Notes under the pieces: generated by a model
Seen by the model: only the letters and a program-made list of their open reading frames with translations
Database searches by the model: none
What the model was told of the DNA's origin: nothing
DNA from: Lentibacillus jeotgali
Lineage (GTDB): Bacteria; Bacillota; Bacilli; Bacillales; Amphibacillaceae
Assembly (NCBI RefSeq): GCF_000224785.1
Contig: NZ_AGAV01000015.1
Coordinates: forward strand, 186,001 to 250,000
DNA length: 64,000 bases
Reading direction: 5' to 3'
In this document: positions 25,061 through 33,201 of the stretch, in pieces
How positions within the stretch are numbered: position 1 is the stretch's first letter
Layout: each line of letters starts with the position of its first letter
Translations under genes and position numbers: made by a program

Positions 25061-26101
25061 TTAGTTAAATTCGTGTGAAGCTTCTTCCTCATAAATGAAT
25101 AATTGTTCCCTGTACCGGAGCATTCGTGTATTCCAGCGCGGGTGAACTTCAGGGAATTCTCCCAATACATTATATTGCAGAAATAAATGAGGGAAGTTAA
25201 CGCCTGCTCCCAGACTCATCACCTGGCTGCCGCAAAAACGTGGATTGATATCTGTCAGTTTGTATCCGTTCTGACCTGTCATAAATTGCAGATTGATAAA
25301 GCCATCTGATATTAAAGATGTTGCTATGTCTCCAGCTGCATCGATCAGCTCCTGATTGAATACGACTCTTCCGTCCAGCACAATGCCATTTGACACACCA
25401 GTACGCTCTCTGGGTATGGCTGTGACGACGTTTCCATTATGAAGGAACATATCAACACTGTACTCCGGGTCATCTAAAAGCTCCATAGCAATGTGTCTTT
25501 CACCGGAGAGGACTTCACAATAGTCATCAATACGGTAGACTTTTGCTTTACCTTTTTTAACAGCTTCCAAATAGTTATGATGGTCAGTAAGTATGGCAAA
25601 TCCCATAGCGCCATGTCCGTTGACCTGCTTCACGACGACTTGAACATTCTTCGAAAAGGCATGTTCAATAATCTGACGTAATTCAGAAGCATGATTAAAC
25701 CCATAATATTCCGGGATATATCGGTGCAAGCCTATTTCCCGAAGATAGTGGTAGGTTGACTCTTTGTCCATTAGAATGGAAAACAAATGACTCTGAGGCA
25801 ATGCGACAGCCGCATTAATCGTATCTTTGAGCTCGCAGAATAATTCAATTTCCTCATGGAGCGAAGGAAAAACGGCATGGATATTTTCGTTTCGGACGAT
25901 ATCCATGATCGCTTCTTTGTACAGTTCTTTCTGCGTATAACGCGGGATTTTATATGTCGTATCACAAAATTGATTTCCGGGCGTTATCTCTCGCCTATCT
26001 GAGCCTACAATACGCACTTCATCTATGTCTTTGAGCCCTTGGGCAACACCTTGGGCAGTCGGGCCGCCGATTCCCGTAATTAAAACATTAACTTTTTGCA
26101 T
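25061..26101 (-). CDS. ATP-grasp ligase (CarB/PylC-like)
   Basis: A 346-residue enzyme with an N-terminal Rossmann-like domain (VLITGIGGPTAQGVAQGL) and an ATP-grasp domain. Visible signatures are VVVKQVNGHGAMGFAIL (ATP-binding lysine and glycine loop) and ERHIAMELLDDPEYSVDMF. The metal-binding end is GYKLTDINPRFCGSQ, with D and N in place. ATP-grasp enzymes join a carboxylate to an amine or thiol through an acyl phosphate. RBS AAGGGAG precedes the ATG by 7. It is followed 18 bases later by a MurJ-type flippase, implying that its product is an envelope precursor. The substrates are unknown. Confidence 0.88.
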   Translation of the reverse strand: MQKVNVLITGIGGPTAQGVAQGLKDIDEVRIVGSDRREITPGNQFCDTTYKIPRYTQKELYKEAIMDIVRNENIHAVFPSLHEEIELFCELKDTINAAVALPQSHLFSILMDKESTYHYLREIGLHRYIPEYYGFNHASELRQIIEHAFSKNVQVVVKQVNGHGAMGFAILTDHHNYLEAVKKGKAKVYRIDDYCEVLSGERHIAMELLDDPEYSVDMFLHNGNVVTAIPRERTGVSNGIVLDGRVVFNQELIDAAGDIATSLISDGFINLQFMTGQNGYKLTDINPRFCGSQVMSLGAGVNFPHLFLQYNVLGEFPEVHPRWNTRMLRYREQLFIYEEEASHEFN

Positions 26102-26359
26102 GTGTCATCTCCCTTAGCTGTTAAAGCTGCAAATCTAGTATTATTATAAATGGGTAATAACAAAAAGTAAAAAAACAAAATTACGATATTTCTCTTTTTC
26201 TGATGTGAATTGAGCTCTCATTTGATGGTATTATGAAGAGAGTATGCTAAATTTTGTTTGAACTGGTCGATCTTATGGAATAGTAAGGGTACAAAAGAAT
26301 TTTGCTCGTACGACATGATGCATGTGGAATCTGCTAAGAGGAAGGGGCATCATTTTTTA

Positions 26360-27628
26360 ATGGGGATTTATCAGTTTGAGGACTTAAAACGCTATAATCA
26401 AATTTTGCTCGTCACCGGAATTATCGTGATTGCCTTTAATTTGCGCGCAGCGATCACATCTGTCGGCCCATTGGCAAACGTTATCGGGGACGACCTGGGG
26501 CTCGCCAGCTGGAGTGTCGGAATACTGACGAGTCTGCCGCTCATTGCGTTTGCTGTAATGTCGCCAGTTGCACCTAAATTGGGAAACAAATTCTCGAACG
26601 AGATTGTACTTATTGCCGGGATGGTGGTGCTACTTATTGGGATATTGGCGCGTTCGGTACCAATGGCGGTTTTTCTTTACGGCGGCACCTTGCTGATTGG
26701 ACTGGGGATCGCGGTGTCCAATGTTCTTCTGCCTGGTATCATTAAGGAGAGATTTCCGAGGCGGGTCCCGCTCATGACAAGTGTTTATTCTGTCGCTATG
26801 GGACTTGTCGCTGCTCTGGCGTCCGGTGTCAGTATACCGCTTGCAGATAAGGCAGGTTTTGGCTGGGAATGGTCGCTAGCCGTCTGGGGAATCCCTGCGC
26901 TTGCCGGGGTTATCATCTGGGTTTATTTTGTCAAACGTCGCAGGGCCGCTAATGAAGTGAGTGTTCATTATGTGGCGGCCAGTGACGTGAGAATGTGGAA
27001 GTCGCGTCTTGCATGGGAAGTTGCTATATTTCTTGGCTTACAGGCCTTACTATATTACGTCATTATTGCGTGGCTTCCGGCTATTTTACAGGACTATGGC
27101 GCAAGCAGCGGAACAGCGGGCTGGATGCTGTCTTATGCCCAATTTATCGGACTGCCCGCCAGTTTACTTCCGGTGTTGGCCGGTAAGTTTAGATCACAAA
27201 GCGGTTTGACAGTCGGTATTTGTCTGCTGGCAGCAGCAGGCTCCGCCGGGCTGCTGTTCGGCCAATCCAACCTTATAATGATCGCAAGCGTGACGTTGCT
27301 CGGTATTTCAACGGGTGGATTGTTCCCATTGGCACTCTCCTTTTTGGGGATGCGTACAAGTGACGCACAGCAGGCAGCGGAGTTATCAGGGATGGCTCAA
27401 GCGCTTGGCTACTTTCTGGCTGCATTGGGGCCAATTATAATCGGGTATTTAAATGATATCACCTCAGGTTGGCAGATGCCGCTGACAATGTTGCTTGTCA
27501 TATCGGTGCTTATGGCTATCGTCGGTTATGGCGCCGGTAGGAACCGGACGGTAGAGGATGAATTCAGAGATATGTCCGAGCGTGAGGAGGAAGATCCAGA
27601 GGTTGATATGAGCTCAAAGGATTTGTAA
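26360..27628 (+). CDS. MFS transporter, CynX/NimT family
   Basis: A 422-residue, 12-segment major facilitator. The conserved N-terminus AFNLRAAITSVGPLANVI and the segment FPRRVPLMTSVYSVAMGLVAAL mark the CynX/NimT (cyanate/2-nitroimidazole transport protein) group. The function of most members is unknown. The start is placed at MGIYQFED; the nearest purine-rich stretch (AGGAAGGGG) is about 12 bases away. An in-frame extension of 34 codons upstream is less likely because it is not hydrophobic and has no better RBS. The tail is acidic. Confidence 0.82.
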   Translation: MGIYQFEDLKRYNQILLVTGIIVIAFNLRAAITSVGPLANVIGDDLGLASWSVGILTSLPLIAFAVMSPVAPKLGNKFSNEIVLIAGMVVLLIGILARSVPMAVFLYGGTLLIGLGIAVSNVLLPGIIKERFPRRVPLMTSVYSVAMGLVAALASGVSIPLADKAGFGWEWSLAVWGIPALAGVIIWVYFVKRRRAANEVSVHYVAASDVRMWKSRLAWEVAIFLGLQALLYYVIIAWLPAILQDYGASSGTAGWMLSYAQFIGLPASLLPVLAGKFRSQSGLTVGICLLAAAGSAGLLFGQSNLIMIASVTLLGISTGGLFPLALSFLGMRTSDAQQAAELSGMAQALGYFLAALGPIIIGYLNDITSGWQMPLTMLLVISVLMAIVGYGAGRNRTVEDEFRDMSEREEEDPEVDMSSKDL

Positions 27629-27668
27629 AAGGATGCTGTGGAGAGGGGTTTCATGCGAGAAAGGGAAA

Positions 27669-27812
27669 AATTCGCTTGATATTGAGTTTGCCGCGCAAGA
27701 ACGGCTCAGTTCGCGCGAGAAATTGTTGAAGTCGCGCGACACCAGCAGAAATTCGCGCGACAATCATATAAAATCGCGCAACACCTGCTTTTTTTCGCGC
27801 AACAGCGTAAGC
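27669..27812 (+). repeat. Array 2: 21-bp units with palindromic TCGCGC core
   Basis: TCGCGC starts at 27711, 27732, 27753, 27774 and 27795, exactly 21 bp apart; two degenerate units precede. Three units carry the full self-complementary TCGCGCGA, the last two TCGCGCAA. Spacers differ in sequence. It lies between the converging MFS and ywcA genes, starting about 40 bases after the MFS stop. Confidence 0.85.
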
Positions 27813-27851
27813 CTTATCCTAATCCCAGAAGCAGCTATACCCGTAGATCAA

Positions 27852-27881
27852 AAAAAGCGACTGCCATGTCGGCAGTCGCTT
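27852..27881 (-). terminator. Bidirectional terminator after ywcA
   Basis: GCGACTGCC pairs perfectly with GGCAGTCGC. The minus strand continues into a run of seven T, so it ends the ywcB-ywcA transcript. Confidence 0.85.
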
Positions 27882-27886
27882 TAAAC

Positions 27887-29425
27887 TTAACTTCCGGTCT
27901 CCCGGTAGCCTGTATGTGCTTTTACTTTCACTTCAGCATACCGCTTCGCATCGGATTTACTAGAGAAAATCGTACCAAGGTAGCCACCGAGAAAGCCAAT
28001 CGGTACAGACACCAACGCCGGATTGCTAAGTGGAAAGATCGGGTTACCGACAAATAATGCTGCACCTTCTGTCGGTGAGAAAACACTCGGGCTTACCGAC
28101 ACAAGAATCAATGCTGAAAACAGACCGGACAAGAGCGCCGAAACAGCCCCTGTTGTATTGAATCGCTTCCAATAGACTGTATACAGAATGACCGGTAAAT
28201 TGGCACTTGCCCCGATACAGAATGCTAGCGAAACAAGGAATGCCACGTTTAAATACTGCGCAAACAACGACAGAACAATTGACAGGACTGATACGGCTAG
28301 AGCGGCATAGCGTGCAGCGAGCATTTGCTGCTGATCGGATGCTTTACCGTTTTTTATGATCTGCCCATATAAATCATGGGCAAATGCCGATGCACCGGAT
28401 AGAACAAGACCAGCAACAACCGCCAAAATAGTGGCAAAGGCCACAGCAGAAATGAATGCAAACAGGAATTCACCACCTATTGCCTCGGCTAAGAGTGGTG
28501 CGGCCATGTTTCCGCCTGGGTTCGCCTCTCTGATTGTTCCCTCACCAACGAAAATCGCTGCGCCAAACCCGAGGAACAGTGTCAGGACATAGAAAGCTCC
28601 AATGATCCAGGTAGCGGTAACGACCGATTTCCGGGCGGTTTTGGCATCTTTAACCGTGAAAAAACGCATGAGAATATGCGGCAGTCCGGCTGTACCAAGA
28701 ACCAGTGCGAGCATCAGCGAGATCGTATCCAGCGGTGCTGTGTACTTCAGCCCCGGATTCAAATAATCGGCGCCGTGCGCTGTAGCTGTTTTGGCCTCTT
28801 CGAACATCGCTCCGATATTAAAATTGAAATGCATTAGGACAAGGAACGAAAGAATCAGCATGCCTGCCATTAACAGGACCGCTTTAACGATCTGCACCCA
28901 GCTAGTAGCGATCATGCCGCCAAACAGGACATAAATCGTCATCATCACACCAACTATCAGGACAGCTACTGTATAAGGAATATCAAACAATAGTTGGATG
29001 AGTGCACCCGCCCCAACAAGCTGAGCAAGCATATAGAATATAGAAATCGTAATGGTACTTAAGGCCGCGGCTCCTCTGACTTTTTTGGCATCGAACCGGG
29101 CATTGATCATGTCGGCCAGGGTGTATTTGCCAAGATTCCTGAGCGGTTCCGCGACTAGAAACAGAACGACCAGATATGCAATTAGAAAACCAATGCTGTA
29201 GAAGAAACCGTCAAAACCGAAAAGTGCAATCGACCCGGCGATTCCAAGGAAAGATGCTGCCGATAAGTAGTCACCTGAAATCGCAAGTCCGTTTTGAAAA
29301 CCGGTCAGACCACCGCCCGCTGTATAAAAATCCCCGGTTGTCTGAGTCTGCCTTGAAGCCCAGAACGTAATCACAAGTGTTAGAGCAACGATAATCAAAA
29401 ACAATACAATAACTGTAGGGCTCAT
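27887..29425 (-). CDS. ywcA: Sodium:solute symporter YwcA (ActP-like)
   Basis: A 512-residue SSS-family transporter with about 13 hydrophobic segments, in the acetate/monocarboxylate (ActP) branch. Signatures include GDYLSAASFLGIAG near residue 50, TLADMINARFDAK, and GTAGLPHILMRFFTV near 245. It starts one base before the stop of the DUF485 gene, as ATGA, so the two are coupled, as in B. subtilis ywcB-ywcA. It shares clear similarity with a second symporter in the window at 33198-34742. A CRE upstream of ywcB suggests carbon repression. Confidence 0.9.
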   Translation of the reverse strand: MSPTVIVLFLIIVALTLVITFWASRQTQTTGDFYTAGGGLTGFQNGLAISGDYLSAASFLGIAGSIALFGFDGFFYSIGFLIAYLVVLFLVAEPLRNLGKYTLADMINARFDAKKVRGAAALSTITISIFYMLAQLVGAGALIQLLFDIPYTVAVLIVGVMMTIYVLFGGMIATSWVQIVKAVLLMAGMLILSFLVLMHFNFNIGAMFEEAKTATAHGADYLNPGLKYTAPLDTISLMLALVLGTAGLPHILMRFFTVKDAKTARKSVVTATWIIGAFYVLTLFLGFGAAIFVGEGTIREANPGGNMAAPLLAEAIGGEFLFAFISAVAFATILAVVAGLVLSGASAFAHDLYGQIIKNGKASDQQQMLAARYAALAVSVLSIVLSLFAQYLNVAFLVSLAFCIGASANLPVILYTVYWKRFNTTGAVSALLSGLFSALILVSVSPSVFSPTEGAALFVGNPIFPLSNPALVSVPIGFLGGYLGTIFSSKSDAKRYAEVKVKAHTGYRETGS

Positions 29426-29775
29426 GAGGCTTTCCCTCCATCCCCATTGTGAATCTGATCTTCAATGATCTGGTCAGTCTCTTCATCAAAAGCTGCTGCT
29501 TTTTTCACGTAAATCGTACACAGAACCCACGTCATCACGAACTGGGCAAAGGCAAACAACCATACCCAGGAAATATCACCAATTGCCGGTGTATTCAAAA
29601 AGGTGGTATACGACGTCAATACCGGCAACAGAAAATAAAATATCAGGAAAAAGACGGTATAAGGTATAATAAATTTTTTCTTCTTTTGCAAAAAGCTTTT
29701 GAACTGGTCACTTTGTTCCACCTTTTCAAAATCGACTTTTTGATTGTCTGTATTAAATTCGTTAACAGTACTCAT
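29422..29775 (-). CDS. ywcB: DUF485 membrane protein YwcB
   Basis: A 117-residue protein with two membrane helices (about 33-55 and 68-92), connected by a short loop. The conserved PYTVFFLIFYFLLPVL and WVWLFAFAQFVMTW segments are typical of DUF485. These proteins are nearly always encoded directly before ActP-type acetate symporters and are presumed accessory subunits. AAGGAGG precedes the ATG by 5 bases, and the stop overlaps the symporter start. Confidence 0.9.
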   Translation of the reverse strand: MSTVNEFNTDNQKVDFEKVEQSDQFKSFLQKKKKFIIPYTVFFLIFYFLLPVLTSYTTFLNTPAIGDISWVWLFAFAQFVMTWVLCTIYVKKAAAFDEETDQIIEDQIHNGDGGKAS

Positions 29776-30193
29776 ATTAACCTCCTTATATTAAGTCATG
29801 ATGAGGTAACTAATTCAGGCCCCAACTGACATCTATTTCTCTATCGCCTGAGAAGATCCCTATTGGTTCATCAAGGTTCACCTTTCCCGTTTCATGCCAG
29901 GAAAAATGGCTCTTCAACTTCCTTCCATGAAAAGTCGCAGGTTCCAAACTCATCATGAGATATGTTGGCCTGCCTCTTTTTCGACGCAATTTTATCAACC
30001 ACTTTGATTCCTCCTCACACTATTAGTTATGGTCATCCGAACAGTCTGCTGAATAAATTTAGCCGAAATGAATCACCTCCGTATATTGTAAGCGCTTACG
30101 ATACATTGTAGCTGATATTCAGTTACTTGGAGGGGGTTTTTGTGTCAGCTGTTGCCCATGATGTCTGAAAAGTTTAAATTTACTGGTGAATGG
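29776..30193 (-). promoter_or_regulatory. Long leader of ywcB with a CcpA site at 30086-30101
   Basis: TTGTAAGCGCTTACGA at 30086-30101 is a perfect palindromic match to the CcpA catabolite response element. About 300 bases separate it from the ywcB start. The leader contains short frames (29810-29998 and an overlapping GTG frame after GAGGAGG at about 30012), neither convincing as a gene. It probably holds the promoter repressed in glucose and the site for the nearby LytTR regulator. Confidence 0.65.
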
Positions 30194-30952
30194 TTAATTT
30201 TTGAATGTCTCAAGCAATACCTTTCGTGCTGATCGGCTGACCGGCAGTGTTGTATGGTTATCATCCTTCAGCGTCAGATTGTATGCTCCGTTGAACCATG
30301 GGGTAATCTCCCGAACATAATTGAGGTTAACCAGATAGCTCCGGTGGGTCCGGAAAAAGAACAGCCCCTGCAGTTTATCTTCCAGTTCCTGCAAAGTCAT
30401 GCGGCTTTCGATCACTTCATCATGTGTATAGATTTCCAGCATACGGTTGGATGGGACGGCATAGTAAATTGAATCCGGCGACAGCACGACCAAGCGTTCA
30501 CCGTCATCTATAAGCAGCTTTTCGGCAGCCGAATCGTTTTGCACCTTAGCTCGCCTGTTCCGTTTCATGCCGATCTGTGCCATTTGCTTGCGGATCCGCC
30601 GCATGGTTTTTTGAAAACGGGCATCATCATAGGGCTTGAGCAAATAATCAACCGCTTCAATTTCAAACGCGTCCATCGCGTATTGGTCATAGGCTGTTGT
30701 AAAAATAAACAATGGCGGGTGAAGGTATTCCAGTTCTATTATCTGCTTTATAGCGTCCACTCCGGTCATGCCGGGCATTTCTACGTCGAGAAAAATAACG
30801 TCAGGTTCATGTTCAACATACAAGTCTAACAATTGCTTGCCCGTTTCAGCACTGGGACAGAGTATGACATTCGGCTCCTTTTCCAATAAATAAATCATGT
30901 CCTCCCGTGCCAGCTGTTCATCTTCGGCAATCATGGCGTGAATTGATCGCAT
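30194..30952 (-). CDS. LytTR-family response regulator
   Basis: A 252-residue cytoplasmic regulator. The receiver domain has E10/D11 and the phosphorylation site D56 in VIFLDVEMPG. Its final part is DYLLKPYDDARF. A LytTR DNA-binding domain occupies about 145-250 (EKLLIDDGERLVVLSPDSIYY, then FFRTHRSYLVNLNYVREI). GGAGAG precedes the ATG by 7. The cognate LytS-type kinase lies upstream in the same direction but is separated by 500 bases containing a repeat element. In related species such pairs sense pyruvate or acetate and induce a transporter. Confidence 0.9.
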   Translation of the reverse strand: MRSIHAMIAEDEQLAREDMIYLLEKEPNVILCPSAETGKQLLDLYVEHEPDVIFLDVEMPGMTGVDAIKQIIELEYLHPPLFIFTTAYDQYAMDAFEIEAVDYLLKPYDDARFQKTMRRIRKQMAQIGMKRNRRAKVQNDSAAEKLLIDDGERLVVLSPDSIYYAVPSNRMLEIYTHDEVIESRMTLQELEDKLQGLFFFRTHRSYLVNLNYVREITPWFNGAYNLTLKDDNHTTLPVSRSARKVLLETFKN

Positions 30953-31012
30953 AACGAAACTCTCCTTCTTTAAGGCTGTATTTAAAAAGGTATTGTTTCT
31001 AATACAAAATCC

Positions 31013-31404
31013 ATAAACTGCGACGTAGTGACAGGGTTGATTTCCGCTTCAGGCAGTTGCTTTCCGCGGGCAACGCTTCAGCTTCCTCGGAAGCAAAACC
31101 CGCTTCCTGCGGGATCTTCAGCTGTTGCTTTCCCGCAGGAGTCAACTGCCCTCCGCTCCAATCAACACCATATTAGCGCAGTGTACATCAGAAGCTGGAT
31201 TGTTTACGATATGTGGCACATCACATGAAATATAGTGAACAAAACTAAGCGGAGGAAATACACGGAGACTCCTGCGGGAGCAGAGGCATAGGTGAGACCC
31301 CACAGTGCGAAGCACGAGGAGGCTCACCAGCCGCCCGCGGAAAGCGAAGTGTATTTCCGAAGCGGTATTATCGCACACAAATTTTTCACTATGTCGCAGT
31401 TTAT
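31013..31404. mobile_element. 392-bp element with 19-bp terminal inverted repeats and two internal hairpins
   Basis: The ends are ATAAACTGCGACGTAGTGA (31013-31031) and its inverted copy at 31386-31404 with one mismatch. Inside are two related units of about 120 bp in opposite orientation, at 31044-31163 and 31246-31365. Both share TTTCCGCGGGC, a CCTCCTCG or TTCCTCGG block, CCCGCAGGAGTC and a CCTCCGCT end. Their closing stems differ but each pairs with itself (GGCAGTTG/CAACTGCC and GGAAATACAC/GTGTATTTCC). No protein is encoded. It resembles a MITE or a structured-RNA repeat. No target duplication was recognised. It separates the LytS kinase from its regulator. Confidence 0.75.
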
Positions 31405-31452
31405 CTCAAATTAAAAGGTTAAGAGCTGCGGAGTTTGTCTGTATAGCCTTTT

Positions 31453-33201
31453 TTAATGATCACTATATGGAATCGTAAAACAGACTTCACTTCCGCGTTC
31501 AGGCAAATTGCGTATATGCAGGCGTGCCGAATCGCCGATCAGGCTGATCAAACGCTGGTTCACGTTATAAAGACCGGCACCCCCGTTTTCGCTGTCTGAC
31601 AATGATGGCATTCCGGCTTCCCTCAAAAGCCTTTCGGGAAATCCATCTCCGTTATCACGGACGGCGATATGAATGCTGTCTTCGTTTTCTTCCATGATAA
31701 CGTTCACTTCACCCCCGCTGGTTACATTTTTCAAGCCGTGCTTGATGCTGTTTTCAACAAGCGGCTGGATCGTTGAAGGCGGTATGTCCACTCGTGTCAT
31801 TACCTCAGGCTCTGAAACGTGAATGGTCAACTGGCTGGAAAAACGGGCCTGAATGATTTCGACGTATGATTTAACGTGTTGATATTCTTTTTCCAGCCGG
31901 ACGAGTGATGCTGATACAAGGCCGATATTGAAGCGCATATAGTGTGCCAGGTTAACGGTGATATGCCGCGCTTTTTCCGGATCTTTACGAAAAAGGGCCG
32001 CAATCATGTGAAGTGTATTAAATAGAAAATGCGGATTAATCTGAGCCTGAAGGTTTCGCAGTTCCGCATCACGAATATGTTTTTTCAATTCTTCTGTTGC
32101 GATAGTATCGAGCTGATTGGTAATCAATTGTCCGAGTCCTTTGGCGAGAACAAGCTCCATCGGCCGGATATGCTGTGTTTTTTCGAAGTAGAATTTAATC
32201 AGTCCTGCAGATTCCTGGGTATCGATGATCGGGATGAAAATTGCCGCTTCAAACGGACAATTCTTATAGCGGCACTGGATCTCCGAACGCGAATAAGCGA
32301 TTTGCATCTGCCTGGTTTCAAGTGCCTCATAGGATAAGGGCGTCACGATCTGATCGCCTTCCTGATGATGATCACCGCCCATCCCTTTGTGCGCTAGAAC
32401 TTCGTGTTCATTGGTGACAGCAACTGCAGCCAATTCCAGACGCTCATAAAGTAAATCAGCAATCTCTGCCGCCATCTCTTTTGGCGAATGGTGTTTTCTT
32501 AAAAAAGGGAGAGCCTCTTCAGCAATGGCAAGCGCCTGTCCGGTGGCCTGCGCTGCTCTAGTTTCCTGCTCCCGTAGGACAATACCGATCATAGCTGTGA
32601 AAATCGCGATGGAGATGCTGTTTGATAAGACCAGTGGCAGTCCGATCGTGTTGACGATTGTAATCATTTCCTCTGAGTTTGGTTCGGCAATCAGCAGCAT
32701 ATGCATCTGCAGGACCGGAGGGAAAACACCGATAAAGAGCGCCTTCATAGGTGATATAACCCGCTCATTGGAAAAAAATCGAGCCGTCCACCCTGCCAGG
32801 AGTCCGGTAATCGGGTTGACCAGGCTGTTCGCTATAAATCCTATGCCTCCAAGGTAAAAAAGATGTGCCCCCGCAATCACACCAGCACCAAGCCCAACGA
32901 TAGGACCTCCCAGTAAACCGGCAATGACAATTGCAACCAGACTTGAACCAGTTACCATCTGATCATCACTGACAGGCATCAGTACGAGGTCGCGTGTGGC
33001 GACTGTATCTCCTTCAATTACAATTCCTGTAATTGTACCTGCTATGCCAAACAGACCAAAGACACAGGCATGGACCAGCAGCATTCCTTTACTGAACTCA
33101 CGGTCCAGGAGTGATCTGAACCCGCGGGTGCGTGTCAGGACAAAGGCGATGACGAGCAATAGCCCGAGACGTTCGAATAAAATCAGCGTCAAATAGTTCA
33201 T
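31453..33201 (-). CDS. LytS-type sensor histidine kinase (5TM-LYT, GAF)
   Basis: A 582-residue membrane kinase. Residues 1-210 hold the 5TM-LYT sensor with NPxxG loops such as GGIGFIANSLVNPITGLLAG. About 230-365 is a GAF-like domain with a CRYKNCP cysteine pair. The phosphoacceptor is H391 in LQAQINPHFLFNTL, followed by an ATPase domain with PPSTIQPLVENSIKHG and DNGDGFP. The ATG overlaps the stop of the upstream symporter (ATGA), tying sensor to transporter. Homologues (LytS, BtsS, YpdA) sense pyruvate or related acids. The CxxxxC pair in the GAF domain could add redox or metal sensing. Confidence 0.92.
   Translation of the reverse strand: MNYLTLILFERLGLLLVIAFVLTRTRGFRSLLDREFSKGMLLVHACVFGLFGIAGTITGIVIEGDTVATRDLVLMPVSDDQMVTGSSLVAIVIAGLLGGPIVGLGAGVIAGAHLFYLGGIGFIANSLVNPITGLLAGWTARFFSNERVISPMKALFIGVFPPVLQMHMLLIAEPNSEEMITIVNTIGLPLVLSNSISIAIFTAMIGIVLREQETRAAQATGQALAIAEEALPFLRKHHSPKEMAAEIADLLYERLELAAVAVTNEHEVLAHKGMGGDHHQEGDQIVTPLSYEALETRQMQIAYSRSEIQCRYKNCPFEAAIFIPIIDTQESAGLIKFYFEKTQHIRPMELVLAKGLGQLITNQLDTIATEELKKHIRDAELRNLQAQINPHFLFNTLHMIAALFRKDPEKARHITVNLAHYMRFNIGLVSASLVRLEKEYQHVKSYVEIIQARFSSQLTIHVSEPEVMTRVDIPPSTIQPLVENSIKHGLKNVTSGGEVNVIMEENEDSIHIAVRDNGDGFPERLLREAGMPSLSDSENGGAGLYNVNQRLISLIGDSARLHIRNLPERGSEVCFTIPYSDH

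Noticed and set aside
27669-27812. CRISPR array interpretation of the 20-21-bp arrays
   Set aside because: Conserved cores are only 6-8 bp and spacers 13-14 bp, far below CRISPR dimensions, and there are no cas genes in the window.
29810-29998. 62-residue ORF and an overlapping GTG frame in the ywcB leader
   Set aside because: The TTG of the long frame lacks an RBS. The GTG frame has one but ends after 36 codons with unfamiliar content. Left as part of the regulatory leader.
31028-31378. ORFs on both strands inside the 392-bp element
   Set aside because: They follow the GC-rich inverted-repeat structure, have no RBS and overlap each other; the hairpin structure explains the sequence better.
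31013-31404. Insertion sequence with transposase
   Set aside because: No transposase frame of any length is present, so only a non-autonomous or RNA-type repeat is supported.
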